From assembly GCA_028280565.1 (NCBI GenBank), contig JANQLQ010000119.1, forward strand, positions 1 to 42,294: DNA of 42,294 bases, written 5' to 3'. Positions 1 to 7,985 of the stretch are shown here, one piece after another. How positions within the stretch are numbered: position 1 is the first letter of the stretch; the number at the start of each line of letters is the position of its first letter. The notes beneath the pieces are model-generated. The model saw only the letters and a list, made by a program, of their open reading frames with translations. It made no database searches and was not told where the DNA came from. The position numbers and the translations under genes were made by a program. This stretch comes from Fulvivirga sp. Its GTDB lineage: Bacteria > Bacteroidota > Bacteroidia > Cytophagales > Cyclobacteriaceae.

Positions 1-242
1 TAACCATTTTGGTGAAAGTGATTCTTCATCAAAATCAGCATTCATTACAGCTAATCCAACTAATTAGCCAATTTCCTGATCCCTATTGCATAATCTAGGT
101 TAAATAATTGAATGTGACAAAGTAAAACTAGAAAGTTGGGCTGCCCTAGAAAATTAGTTTTGTTACTTCTATTTTGCCGGATCTTTCATCACGCAGGCGT
201 GTGGGACGAAACAAAAAAGTCAAGATTGTAATTATTGATCGG
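1..242. other. Window edge; possible 3' end of a truncated plus-strand gene
   Basis: From position 2 a plus-strand frame is open for 21 codons and stops with TAG at 65-67 (its last residues read FITANPTN). This could be the C-terminus of a gene lying outside the window. The opposite strand also has an ATG at 43-45 whose frame runs off the left edge, so the two readings cannot be separated from this sequence alone. From 68 to 242 I see only AT-rich intergenic sequence downstream of the AlkB-like gene. Confidence 0.25.
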
Positions 243-1346
243 TTAAGGGTGTGCTTGTTCGTTTAATACTTGATCATGACCGTACCATTTTTCCAATCTC
301 TTGTTCATAATGGAAAACCAAAGGGGAGGCAGGAGGCAGAGAATGACCATAGCGGAATATCCCGTGGGAAGCTGCGGACTTTCGTCGTAGTGATATAGCA
401 CTTGGTACCGTTTAATGGCATTGGCATGATGGTCAGAATGGCGTTGCAATTGGAAGAGAAAGAAGTTACTCACGATTTGGCTGGCATTCCAAGAATGTAC
501 AGGGTTCACTCTTTCATATTTGCCCGGGGCTATTTCTTTTCTGACGATCCCATAATGTTCAATATAATTCACTTGCTCCAGCAGGGTAAAGGCTAATAAG
601 CTTTGGGCAAAGAAAAAGGCAGGGATTTGCCATACGATGAAGCCAGCGTACAAACTGAAACCCAACGTCACCAACGCGCAGAAAAATAAAGGTAAGAGGG
701 TGAACCATATCATTTCATTACGTGATGAGAACACATTGTGTCCCTTCCTCCTCATACGCTCATTTTCTAGCTTCCACGCATGTATGTAGCCCTTAAAAAC
801 GGACCTCACCCAGAAGGTGTAAAAGTTTTCTCCCTTTTTTGCGGTAGCTGGATCTTCCGGGGTGGCTACGTGTACATGATGTCCCCGGTTATGTTCGATG
901 TAAAAATGCATATAACACACCGTCATCAGGAGTACCTTGCTGTAAAATCGCTCCAGTTTTGATTTTTTATGTCCTAGCTCATGGGCCACCGTGATCCCTA
1001 TACCCCCGGTGACTAACGCGAATGACAACGCGAACCCAAACCATTCCCACCAATAGTGCAACTGGCCAAAAGCCACGACGTAGAACCCCCAGCCCATAAA
1101 AGCAAGCTGGAAATAAACCCAGCAATAAAGAACGAACCGGTAGAAAAATTCCCCGGATACTTGTTTGATCTTTTCTTCGGGTACATTGGCCGGGTCAGTA
1201 CCAAACATCACATCGAGCGCCGGGATAATGAAGAAGGCTAACGAAATAGCAAGATAATTCCATCCGCCACCTAGGTAATACCCGGTGACGGCCGTGGCAG
1301 GGATGAGAAATGCCGTGAAAAACCCTATTTTCTTGCCCCAGTTCAT
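243..1346 (-). CDS. AlkB-type alkane 1-monooxygenase family protein
   Basis: Integral-membrane, non-haem di-iron hydroxylase of the AlkB/fatty-acid-desaturase superfamily. All the diagnostic boxes are present in order: HELGH at residues 122-126, EHNRGHH at 151-157 followed by VATPEDPA, NYIEHYG at 270-276, and LQRHSDHH at 310-317. These histidines bind the two irons. Several hydrophobic helices flank the boxes, and 367 residues is close to the family's usual length of about 400. Family members hydroxylate terminal carbons of alkanes or related chains using rubredoxin electrons; no rubredoxin gene is visible here. The gene lies 109 bp downstream of paaD on the same strand, so it may be the last gene of the phenylacetate operon. 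Its true substrate is not determined by the sequence. Confidence 0.9.
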   Translation of the reverse strand: MNWGKKIGFFTAFLIPATAVTGYYLGGGWNYLAISLAFFIIPALDVMFGTDPANVPEEKIKQVSGEFFYRFVLYCWVYFQLAFMGWGFYVVAFGQLHYWWEWFGFALSFALVTGGIGITVAHELGHKKSKLERFYSKVLLMTVCYMHFYIEHNRGHHVHVATPEDPATAKKGENFYTFWVRSVFKGYIHAWKLENERMRRKGHNVFSSRNEMIWFTLLPLFFCALVTLGFSLYAGFIVWQIPAFFFAQSLLAFTLLEQVNYIEHYGIVRKEIAPGKYERVNPVHSWNASQIVSNFFLFQLQRHSDHHANAIKRYQVLYHYDESPQLPTGYSAMVILCLLPPLWFSIMNKRLEKWYGHDQVLNEQAHP

Positions 1347-1455
1347 ATTTTTCTAATGTGGCTTATTCCTAGTTTTAGTCAACAATAGACGGCCCAGTTT
1401 ACATTTTGACAGCTTTAAGTCTTATTATAGCTCTTTGTTTACCTCTTATTTTTGT

Positions 1456-1941
1456 TTAAAGGGGTTTAAACTGTTCAAAAGTTTCTTTACAATTTTCACA
1501 GTGATGGATGGAGCGGCAGGCGGTAGGGCCAAAAGGTGTTTTTAACACGGTTTGGGTACTGCCGCAGTTGGGACATTCTACATGTTGGAGAATGTCGATG
1601 TCTACTATGAGGTCGTGTTTCGGGGGCGGTGCCAGCCCGAATTCTTTCAAAGCCTTACGGCCTCTTTCACTAATCATGTTAGAGTTCCATTGCCGCTCAA
1701 AGTTAACCTCTACTTCCACCTGGTCTATCCCGTGGTTTTGCAGGACCTCTACAATGTCTTTCTTCATGTAGTCGATGGCCGGGCATCCCACGAAGGTAGG
1801 TGTCATGGTTACTTTTACTTTTTCCCCGGCAATGTCTATGCTTGTGATCACCCCTAAATCCACCAACGATAAAACAGGAATCTCAGGGTCTTTCACAGCT
1901 TCCAACCATCCTGATACTTGTTCTTCTGTGATCGTCATCAT
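1456..1941 (-). CDS. paaD: Phenylacetyl-CoA oxygenase subunit PaaD (PaaJ in some schemes)
   Basis: The N-terminal MIP18/DUF59-type domain (residues about 5-100) carries the DPEIPVLSLVDLG and VGCPA signatures. The C-terminal tail has two CxxC pairs (Cys123/Cys126 and Cys148/Cys151) expected to bind metal. In other bacteria PaaD is needed for assembly or maturation of the PaaABC di-iron oxygenase, probably through iron or Fe-S handling. The 161-residue length is normal for the family. The gene starts 31 bp after the paaC stop on the same strand and is most likely co-transcribed with it. Confidence 0.93.
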   Translation of the reverse strand: MMTITEEQVSGWLEAVKDPEIPVLSLVDLGVITSIDIAGEKVKVTMTPTFVGCPAIDYMKKDIVEVLQNHGIDQVEVEVNFERQWNSNMISERGRKALKEFGLAPPPKHDLIVDIDILQHVECPNCGSTQTVLKTPFGPTACRSIHHCENCKETFEQFKPL

Positions 1942-1972
1942 ATGTTATAACATGTATCCTAGGCTCGTAGTT

Positions 1973-2731
1973 CTACCAATCGGCCGTAGGATCGATTTTA
2001 AAAACTTCAGACATTTCGTCCAAAAGTGGTTGTAAATGCGCTGTGTGGTCACCTTTTCGCCCTCCGTATACAGGCGTGATGGTGCCTAGGTCGGGTAATG
2101 CTAAGGCAGTGGAACCTATAACAGCGCTTATTTTGTCCATCCAACGCTCTTGAAGTATTTCTTCTCCTTCGAATATTTTATCGGCTTTAATTTGATCTTC
2201 ATATTCAGAGGGCTCAAAGATCCCCAAGGCATAAGGGAAGGCTTGGATCAAAGACTCCTGCAGTCGTCCTATACTGTCCTCTGTGGCAGCGCCTAACTGC
2301 TTGATCCAAATATCGGCATGCATGGTGTGGTACCGAAGTTCCCCTTTTATCTTTTTAGCCAGCAGGGCCAAAGGTTCATACGCAGAGTTGCTCAGCATTT
2401 CGAAACGGAGTGCGTCAGCGGTGTCATAAAGGAAATGCCGCACCAGGCTGAAATCGTACTCTCCAATGGGTAATTCTACGAACTGGCAATTATGGAACTG
2501 CTCCGCGTTACGCATAAAAGCCACGGTGTCAGGATCATTTTCTCCTAAATCATGGAGTAGCTGGTACAAAGCGTAGCTTTGACCTACTTTGTCCTGCGCC
2601 ATTGACGAAAAGGCGATATCTTCTTCCAATAAAGGGCCGAGCCCTGTCCACTCCGAGTTCCTATGGCCTAGGATCAAGAGATCGTCCGCCATCTTGTAGA
2701 TCAATTCTTTTAGCGCGATTTCGTCGATCAT
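1973..2731 (-). CDS. paaC: Phenylacetyl-CoA 1,2-epoxidase structural subunit PaaC
   Basis: Ferritin-like four-helix protein of 252 residues matching PaaC, the non-catalytic scaffold that pairs with PaaA in the ring-epoxidising complex of aerobic phenylacetate degradation. Recognisable stretches are LILGHRNSEWTGLGPLLEED near residue 20, the SYALYQLLHDLGE region, and the late HTAHLQPLLDEM segment. The start ATG overlaps the paaB stop by 4 bp (ATGA), so translation of paaB and paaC is probably coupled. The position in the order paaA-B-C-D is the standard one. Confidence 0.94.
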   Translation of the reverse strand: MIDEIALKELIYKMADDLLILGHRNSEWTGLGPLLEEDIAFSSMAQDKVGQSYALYQLLHDLGENDPDTVAFMRNAEQFHNCQFVELPIGEYDFSLVRHFLYDTADALRFEMLSNSAYEPLALLAKKIKGELRYHTMHADIWIKQLGAATEDSIGRLQESLIQAFPYALGIFEPSEYEDQIKADKIFEGEEILQERWMDKISAVIGSTALALPDLGTITPVYGGRKGDHTAHLQPLLDEMSEVFKIDPTADW

Positions 2732-3345
2732 AGGGCTTCCTGCTGTTTTTCTTTGAATTCTTTTAATTTGTCTGCAGCCTTGTAGGCGATAGCATCCCTG
2801 AACTTCTTTTCGGGCAGCGTGTCCCAGATGATCTTATCTTCGTCGTCGTTAAACAAAATATCCGATGTTTTTACCACCCACACATTGAAAACAGGCTTTT
2901 CATTGATGAATTCAGGTTTAGCCAGCGCCAAGGCTTCGTCATAATTCCTGGCCTCGACACTGCCGATATGCTCATGCTGCTTTCCCCTGCGATTAAGATG
3001 AAAAAACTCGAAGACCTGCGATTCCCCTTCCTCATTGAACGTTTCGCTTATGTAATTGTAAACCGTATCCTCTCCTTCGGTAAAGCGTGTAACCTTCACG
3101 TTCCTTGTCTCCACTACGAATAGGCCAGAACAAATAAGCCTCCTGCTGAACTGCTCCTTGGCAAAAACAAAAGCCATTTCATTGTTAGGCGCATGGACCG
3201 CGCCTACATGGTGGTAGGGTTTTCCCTCCTTCAGTTGAAGAAATACCTCAAAAGTTCCTAGTTGATCTAACGGAACTTTGGATTCAAGTTGTGGTGGCTG
3301 ATCCGGTATGTTCAACCGGCTTACCCTTGGGTCTAGTGATTTCAT
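2728..3345 (-). CDS. paaB: Phenylacetyl-CoA epoxidase subunit PaaB, tandemly duplicated form
   Basis: PaaB is a small subunit of the PaaABCE epoxidase and is usually about 95 residues. This protein is about 205 residues and contains the PaaB fold twice. The first copy, numbered from a TTG at 3354, spans about residues 32-86 with FEVFLQLKEGKPYHHVGAV and ends in LFVVETRNV. The second spans about 112-165 with FEFFHLNRRGKQHEHIGSV and ends in VWVVKTSDI. I place the start at the ATG at 3345: the longest frame begins upstream at a TTG, which lies inside a TAttTTTG promoter box at 3352-3359. A lysine- and glutamate-rich tail follows the second copy. The gene overlaps paaC by 4 bp. About 340 bp separate it from paaA, consistent with a separate promoter. 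Confidence 0.92.
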   Translation of the reverse strand: MKSLDPRVSRLNIPDQPPQLESKVPLDQLGTFEVFLQLKEGKPYHHVGAVHAPNNEMAFVFAKEQFSRRLICSGLFVVETRNVKVTRFTEGEDTVYNYISETFNEEGESQVFEFFHLNRRGKQHEHIGSVEARNYDEALALAKPEFINEKPVFNVWVVKTSDILFNDDEDKIIWDTLPEKKFRDAIAYKAADKLKEFKEKQQEAL

Positions 3346-3351
3346 CCAATA

Positions 3352-3359
3352 CAAAAATA
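3352..3359 (-). promoter_or_regulatory. Candidate Bacteroidota -7 box for paaBCD
   Basis: Read on the minus strand this is TATTTTTG, a full match to the TAnnTTTG -7 consensus of the Bacteroidota primary sigma factor. It ends 6 nt before the paaB ATG, so the transcript would start at or next to the start codon. A TTGACA-like stretch lies upstream at 3381-3387, but its spacing is longer than usual. The 330-bp gap between paaA and paaB supports a promoter here. Confidence 0.4.
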
Positions 3360-3684
3360 AGATCTACAAAGATGCCTTTTTTGTCAACGTTATGCAATCG
3401 TTTGTGGAGATGATCCTTGGCAGTTAAAAAGTTATGATTATTTACAATCCCGTCCTGCGACCTTAAGCGAGGATCATCCAATACTGAATTTCGAAAGAGA
3501 CGGAAAGGGATATCTTTCCAATTGTGCTAAAGTAAACCGCCTGCAATCTCTAGGTGCGTCTGTATCCTTAAAAAACAAGCGTATTAACCTCTACGGGCAT
3601 GAACCGCATAGCCATCACTTGAAAGTTTCTTCTCCGGGGTCCAATAATAACGGCTAGGGTGTTCTCAAGAAAGAGTTCACCTAG
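3360..3684. other. Intergenic gap between paaA and paaB
   Basis: No convincing gene in either strand. A 65-codon open frame at 3284-3481 (minus) overlaps paaB out of frame and has no recognisable domain. Apart from the TTGACA-like sequence at 3381-3387 and the promoter box next to paaB, I see no repeat or clear terminator hairpin. Confidence 0.5.
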
Positions 3685-4671
3685 TTAAGCCAATGGGATC
3701 ACATATTGGCTCTTGGGCGCTAAAAGTGCCTTTCTTACCCACCGGCCTCTTTCTTCAGCGGTCCTTCTTACGGCTAGTCGCTCCTTGTTGCAAGGCCCGT
3801 CTCCATTAATCACTCGCTTAAACTCTTCCCAGTCGGGCTCGGTATATTCCCATCTCCCGGTGGCTTCGTTTTTCTTAAGATTGGGATCGGGTATCGTAAA
3901 TCCCAGCTCCCAGATCTTGGGCACGTACATATCCAAAAACTGGTTACGCATGTCGTCATTGGAACCCATTTTTACTTTCCATCGCATCAATATTTCGGTG
4001 TGGACGGAGATCTTATCCGAAGGCCCGAAAAAGTGCATCATAGGGGGCCACCAGCGATCAATGGCCTCTTGCATCATTTGCCGTTGTTTGGCTGTACCGG
4101 TAGCCATGTGGATCACACAGTGGTGACCGTACTTGAGGTGGAACGATTCTTCCGCACAGATCCTTTCCAGTGCACGACAGTAAGGGCCGTAACTGCCCCG
4201 GGCGTTGGCCAATTGGTTAACAATAGCCCCGGCGTCTACGAGCCAGGAGATAAAACATGAGTCGGCCCAGGTAAAGGCTGGGTAGTTGAATATATTGGAA
4301 TATTTGGATTTTCCAGAAATGAGATCGTCGATCATTTGCTCCCGGGATTTCCCAAGGGTTTCAGCAGCGCTGTAGAGCAGTTGTGCATGGCCTACTTCGT
4401 CTTGCACTTTGGCCATAAGGGCCAGTTTTCTTTTAAAACCCGGGGCGCGGGTGATCCAGGTCCCTTCTGGTAAGGCACCAATGATCTCGCTATGGGCGTG
4501 CTGCTCGATCATCCGGATCAGCTGCTTCCGGTAGAGCTGCGGCATCCAATCTTGCGGTTCTATTTTCTCCCCACGGTCGATACGCGCTTCAAATTCTGCT
4601 AATTTTTTAGGATCTTCCTCTTCCAGCCCGTTGGACTTGATATGTTCAAACGTATTTCCTCCTCCGTACAT
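3685..4671 (-). CDS. paaA: Phenylacetyl-CoA 1,2-epoxidase catalytic subunit PaaA
   Basis: Catalytic di-iron subunit of the PaaABCE multicomponent oxygenase, which converts phenylacetyl-CoA to its ring 1,2-epoxide in the cytoplasm. The ferritin-like iron-binding motifs are visible: Glu62, E92VGH95 in [10 protein letters not shown], and E174/E175 with H178 in [12 protein letters not shown]. At 328 residues it has the family's usual length (E. coli PaaA is about 309). The gene is 43 bp downstream of the TetR regulator on the same strand. Transfer of electrons needs the reductase PaaE, which is not encoded in this window. Confidence 0.95.
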   Translation of the reverse strand: MYGGGNTFEHIKSNGLEEEDPKKLAEFEARIDRGEKIEPQDWMPQLYRKQLIRMIEQHAHSEIIGALPEGTWITRAPGFKRKLALMAKVQDEVGHAQLLYSAAETLGKSREQMIDDLISGKSKYSNIFNYPAFTWADSCFISWLVDAGAIVNQLANARGSYGPYCRALERICAEESFHLKYGHHCVIHMATGTAKQRQMMQEAIDRWWPPMMHFFGPSDKISVHTEILMRWKVKMGSNDDMRNQFLDMYVPKIWELGFTIPDPNLKKNEATGRWEYTEPDWEEFKRVINGDGPCNKERLAVRRTAEERGRWVRKALLAPKSQYVIPLA

Positions 4672-4714
4672 AGTGCAATCGTTTTAAAACCTAAAAATAC
4701 AACAAAAGATTAAC

Positions 4715-5299
4715 TTATTTGTTCTTCAAACCATCAATTAGCATGTCTGCCAATTGATTGCCAAGGTCCGAGGGATTGATGATCCCCGAGGGATCATACC
4801 AGTTGGGCATCCAGTTGAGGGATGAAAAAAGGGTCATGACGGCCAGTTTGGTATCGATCTCGCGGAACTCACCTGAACGTATACCTCCTTCAATGATTTT
4901 CTTAAAACGATTGATGTAATTGATCCTGAGCAACAGGAAATCTCGCAAGTAAGGCTGGCTTAGATGACGATGCTCGTTCATGAACACAGCCGAGGCGATC
5001 AAATCCTTTGCCATCACCTGGATATGTCCGATGATCCCTTTCCTAAGCTTTTCGGAATATGGAATATCCATGATCTCCACCCCGTTCAGGGAATCACGGA
5101 AAAGATCAGCCATACCGAAACACAAACTTTGTAATATTTCTTCCTTGGATTTAATATGGGAATAGAGGGAAGCCGCTTCAATGCCCAGCGCATTAGCAAG
5201 ATCTCTCATGGAAGTAGCCGCATACCCGTGTTCGCGGAAAAGTTCGGCTGCCTTCCTGATCACCTGCTCTTTACGGCTTAAGTGTTCCACAGATAACAT
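4715..5299 (-). CDS. TetR/AcrR family regulator, probable phenylacetate repressor
   Basis: The N-terminal TetR helix-turn-helix spans about residues 8-56 (VIRKAAELFREHGYAATSMR, then LANALGIEAASLYSHIKSKE). A mostly helical C-terminal ligand-binding domain follows, with a late NWYDPSGI segment seen in PaaR/FadR-type TetR regulators of acyl-CoA catabolism. As first gene of the paa cluster it is probably autoregulated and repressed until phenylacetyl-CoA or a related CoA ester accumulates. That role is inferred from position and family. A near-perfect inverted pair in the upstream region (5375-5390 and 5493-5509) could hold operator sites. Confidence 0.85.
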   Translation of the reverse strand: MLSVEHLSRKEQVIRKAAELFREHGYAATSMRDLANALGIEAASLYSHIKSKEEILQSLCFGMADLFRDSLNGVEIMDIPYSEKLRKGIIGHIQVMAKDLIASAVFMNEHRHLSQPYLRDFLLLRINYINRFKKIIEGGIRSGEFREIDTKLAVMTLFSSLNWMPNWYDPSGIINPSDLGNQLADMLIDGLKNK

Positions 5300-5303
5300 G
5301 CCA

Positions 5304-5311
5304 CAAAAATA
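5304..5311 (-). promoter_or_regulatory. Candidate -7 box for tetR-paaA
   Basis: On the minus strand this reads TATTTTTG, matching TAnnTTTG. It ends only 4 nt before the tetR ATG, so the message would be leaderless or nearly so. No convincing TTG box lies at the usual distance upstream, which keeps confidence modest. The paaB box has the same arrangement. Confidence 0.35.
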
Positions 5312-5374
5312 AGCATAATTGTTTTGGAATGAAGTAAATACTTTGCTTTGCGTATTTTTTAGAATTAAAGACTA

Positions 5375-5509
5375 TTTTTAAAGCTTAATAAGCCTATTTT
5401 ATTCTTAAAAAATACCATTTACTAAAATATAATTCTTTTACAACGGCATGTGGGATACAATTAGGTTTTAACCCTTGAAAGAATATGGGTAATATTAAGC
5501 TTTTAAAAA
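5375..5509. promoter_or_regulatory. Inverted-repeat pair in the tetR / membrane-protein divergent region
   Basis: The 16-nt TTTTTAAAGCTTAATA at 5375-5390 recurs inverted, with one inserted T, at 5493-5509. The two arms sit on either side of the shared upstream region between tetR (minus) and the 5537 gene (plus), each centred on AAGCTT. They could be regulator sites or arms of a cruciform. The AT-rich composition makes chance similarity possible. Confidence 0.3.
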
Positions 5510-5536
5510 TACACCATAAGTCTACAAGCCGGTAAA

Positions 5537-6049
5537 ATGCAAGATAAAGCCTTAAAAAGTGCGGAAGCTTTTCACCAACAGGTCAGTTTATGGTTTCACG
5601 TGGCCATCGCTCTTCCCTTGGCAGGGTTTGTCTACATTTTCTTGGAAATGAAGCATAATTCGCTGTCGCCGGTCATAACGTATGGCTGGCTGGTGCATGT
5701 GATCAATTTTGGTATTGTGCTGATCAGCATTGCCATTATCGCTTATGTTTATTCTACGTATAAGCGTCAACTGGAATCCATCAGGAACTCCACCGGCCTC
5801 CAAACCAAATTGAAGAGTTATTTGACACTCAGCGTTAGGAGCTATGTGGCACTTGGCGCTTTGGCGGCTTTGATCGTGGGGGGTCTTTTTCTCACTACAT
5901 CTGCTGTTTTGATCGTAGCTTATGTCTCCCTGCTGTTCCTTCTTTCTTTACACCGGCCTACACCACGAAAGTATGTAGCCGACTTGGGGCTGGAAGGGGC
6001 GGAGAAAGAGTCCATTCTTAAAAAACAGCCGTTTCCTGCGGAAGAATAG
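5537..6049 (+). CDS. Hypothetical multi-pass membrane protein
   Basis: A 170-residue protein I cannot assign to a named family. Hydrophobic segments lie at about residues 16-38, 49-73 and 98-133, the last long enough for two helices, so about four membrane spans are likely. A positively charged loop (YKRQLESIRNSTGLQTKLKS) separates the second and third segments. The C-terminal 35 residues are polar and probably cytoplasmic. It is divergently oriented from tetR with a 237-bp shared upstream region and has no co-directional partner, so context gives no functional hint. Confidence 0.7.
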   Translation: MQDKALKSAEAFHQQVSLWFHVAIALPLAGFVYIFLEMKHNSLSPVITYGWLVHVINFGIVLISIAIIAYVYSTYKRQLESIRNSTGLQTKLKSYLTLSVRSYVALGALAALIVGGLFLTTSAVLIVAYVSLLFLLSLHRPTPRKYVADLGLEGAEKESILKKQPFPAEE

Positions 6050-6167
6050 CCGGTGTGGTATTTGATTTCGAATAAGGTTCTGTTAAAGCTGGCAGGCTTT
6101 TCGTATACAAAAGATGCTACATTAGGAAAGGAGAGAGACCTGCTACTAGTTTTTTTAATCAGGGAAC

Positions 6168-6400
6168 CTTGAAAATTAGGTTTGATGGTAAAAAGTCTAA
6201 TTTTGGCGAATTGGGATTATATTTTACAATGTTTCGGGTAGTGCCAGCCTGTAAATGATCAGTTTAAGCAGGATTTTGTGGCTCTAAGTCCAGTTTTCAT
6301 TTCTTTTGCGCGCCCATGCATAGGCATCCCTTCGGGGAAAGAAAGCGAACCAAAAGAAAAGGGCGCCAGCAACCAAGCCCATTTTCCCCGCAAAACGCAC
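6168..6400 (+). repeat. Dispersed repeat R1, left copy
   Basis: Shares an ordered set of blocks with 42135-42294: CTTGAAAATT, TTTGATRGTAAA, TGTTTCGGGTARTGC, TTTTGTGGYTCTAAG, GGTTTTCATTT and CTTTTGCRCGCCC. Between the last block and CAAAAGAAAAG this copy carries about 35 nt that the right copy lacks. No coding content; function unknown. Confidence 0.65.
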
Positions 6401-6599
6401 TGCCCGGCCCCTATAGGTTGATTGCCCACAGGCCTCAAATGGACCGCGCTGTTCCTGGAGGTCTCCCCTCCATACGCCACTTGAATTTTTTGTAATGCCC
6501 TAATCCTACTTTGTTACATTCAATTATCAAATAAACAGGTATTTAATGATAGAGAGGTCGGTTAGGCATCTTTATCAAAAACAACAAAACCTTCTTTAT

Positions 6600-6760
6600 C
6601 GTCATTCCTGCCGGCCCTGCAGGGTGAGCGATGCGCGAGAGCAGGAATCTGCTGTGTCGCTGGACGTGAACCCTCTTTTTGGGTGTACTGGGTTTTCGTT
6701 TCACGACTTCGCAGATTCCTTGTCACGCCGAGCCCAACGCACAGGCTGCAAGGAATGACG
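6600..6760 (-). repeat. CGTCATTCC-bounded element, inverted copy
   Basis: A 161-bp element that begins CGTCATTCC and ends GGAATGACG, so its ends are inverted repeats. Its internal blocks (GATTCCTTGTCACGCC, ACAGGCTGCAAGGAATGACG) are the reverse complement of the two full copies at 20420-20582 and 20636-20797. A further AAGGAATGACG lies just outside, near 6775. It resembles a non-coding mobile or REP-like element; no transposase is nearby. Confidence 0.6.
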
Positions 6761-6965
6761 ATGTGATAAAGTAAGGAATGACGTTCTTAGGTATGGGTTT
6801 TGGATAAATTTATAACAGGACGTGGATCCACTCATCCTTTGCAACTCGCTGGCAATAGGTTTGAAGCTAAAAAACTCATTTCAATTATTTAAACCTGGAA
6901 AAGTAGTCCTGGTATTAAGTTAGGCCTCAACTGACATATCGTTTATAGGATGAGCTATGTTCTAG

Positions 6966-7050
6966 GTATTGATCAGCCGGCAGTCGGCAAAAGGCAGTGG
7001 GCAAAAAAAAAATAAAGGATTGTCGATTGCCCATTGTCAACTGCCAACCT
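6966..7050 (+). repeat. Dispersed repeat R3, left copy
   Basis: Contains GTATTGATCAGCCGGCAGTC, then GGCAAAAGGCAGTGGGC, a run of A, and a partly inverse segment (GTCGATTGCCCATTG, then CAACTGCC) that could pair with the first half. The same order of blocks occurs at 42024-42104. This type of self-complementary GGCA/TGCC repeat is non-coding. Confidence 0.6.
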
Positions 7051-7107
7051 TAAGAACGAGGTTGGTAAAAATAGCTAATCGTCTAATTACAATTAACTTA
7101 ACACCAT

Positions 7108-7974
7108 TTAAAGTCCTGTAATGTCATTGAGACGAATATGGGCGTCATCAGCACGTATCTTTATTTTGGCGGAGCCATTCCGTAGCTTTAGGCGTGTTTC
7201 GTCTTCTTCATCGTATAACGTCTCAAAGGCGCGTGAATAGGAAATGCGTGTGTCATCATGGTGGATATTGAAATCGCCACCGCCCGCGGTAATGGTAAGT
7301 ACAATATCAGCATCACTGGCTCTAAAACTATATTCACCGTTTTCGGCTAGGGATGTCTCTATTTCAATGTCACCGTCGTCTACACTTGCTTCGATGTCAT
7401 AAAAGTTAGCATTATCCACCCTCAGGTTACCGTCATCTCCCCGAGAGTAAAGTTTTCCCGCTCCTTTGTCCATCTTGATATCCCCGTCGTCAAATGAAAA
7501 GCGAAAATTTTTACCGTCACAACCCATGAACTCGGCATCCCCGTCGTCGATATCTAGTGAAATAGAGCCGTCCACATTCCTGATCACATAGTCATCATCA
7601 TCCCCCCTTATTTCCAGGTTAACATCTTTGGGAGTTTCGATGTCTATCGTATACACCTCACGCATGTATCCCATCATAGAAATACCGCTCCCGTGGGTTC
7701 TTTCCTTGATCACTAAATCCCCGCCTTCGTTGTGCACGATTACTTCAAAACGCTCGTCACTAAATTTTAGTCCCTTCACCGTTACTTTACGGTGGATATT
7801 GACGTACACATCGGTTCTATCCGTACCCGTGATCGTGACATCTGCGTCGTCCGTACGCAGGATGAGGGTACCTTCCCGATCTATGGGATAGGTTTCGCTT
7901 AAGTTGAATTCATTGGTCTGTGCCCACAGGGTGGAAGATAGACACAATAAGAAGATCAGTAGATTTACTTTCAT
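7108..7974 (-). CDS. Secreted Asp-rich DUF4097-type beta-repeat protein
   Basis: A signal peptide (residues 1 to about 19, ending LSSTLWAQ) is followed by a long series of short beta-strand repeats with acidic turns (TDDADVTI, DDDDYVIR, DIDDGDAEF, FDDGDIKM, DDGNLRV, DDGDIEIE). This pattern is typical of the DUF4097/DUF4098 adhesin-like beta-solenoid family. The evenly spaced DDGD/DDAD turns suggest calcium binding, which is inferred from the pattern only. Length is 288 residues and there is no C-terminal anchor or T9SS sorting domain. A 63-codon membrane peptide ends 11 bp upstream and could be co-transcribed. Confidence 0.8.
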   Translation of the reverse strand: MKVNLLIFLLCLSSTLWAQTNEFNLSETYPIDREGTLILRTDDADVTITGTDRTDVYVNIHRKVTVKGLKFSDERFEVIVHNEGGDLVIKERTHGSGISMMGYMREVYTIDIETPKDVNLEIRGDDDDYVIRNVDGSISLDIDDGDAEFMGCDGKNFRFSFDDGDIKMDKGAGKLYSRGDDGNLRVDNANFYDIEASVDDGDIEIETSLAENGEYSFRASDADIVLTITAGGGDFNIHHDDTRISYSRAFETLYDEEDETRLKLRNGSAKIKIRADDAHIRLNDITGL

Positions 7975-7985
7975 GGTGGTAAGGG

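Larger units (their letters stand above)
6050..7107. other. Repeat-rich intergenic region
   Basis: About 1.06 kb without a credible gene. It contains three dispersed-repeat families in order: one at 6168-6400 that recurs at the right end of the window, a CGTCATTCC-bounded element at 6600-6760, and a GGCAAAAGGCAG-containing repeat at 6966-7050 that also recurs at the right end. Short open frames at 6259-6480 and 6546-6758 are translations of these repeats and have no protein-like features. Confidence 0.7.

Noticed and set aside
3284-3481. 65-codon minus-strand frame between paaA and paaB
   Set aside because: It overlaps paaB out of frame and shows no domain or codon pattern supporting a gene.
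6259-6758. Open frames 6259-6480 (minus) and 6546-6758 (plus)
   Set aside because: They lie in dispersed repeats R1 and the CGTCATTCC element, and their translations have no protein-like features.
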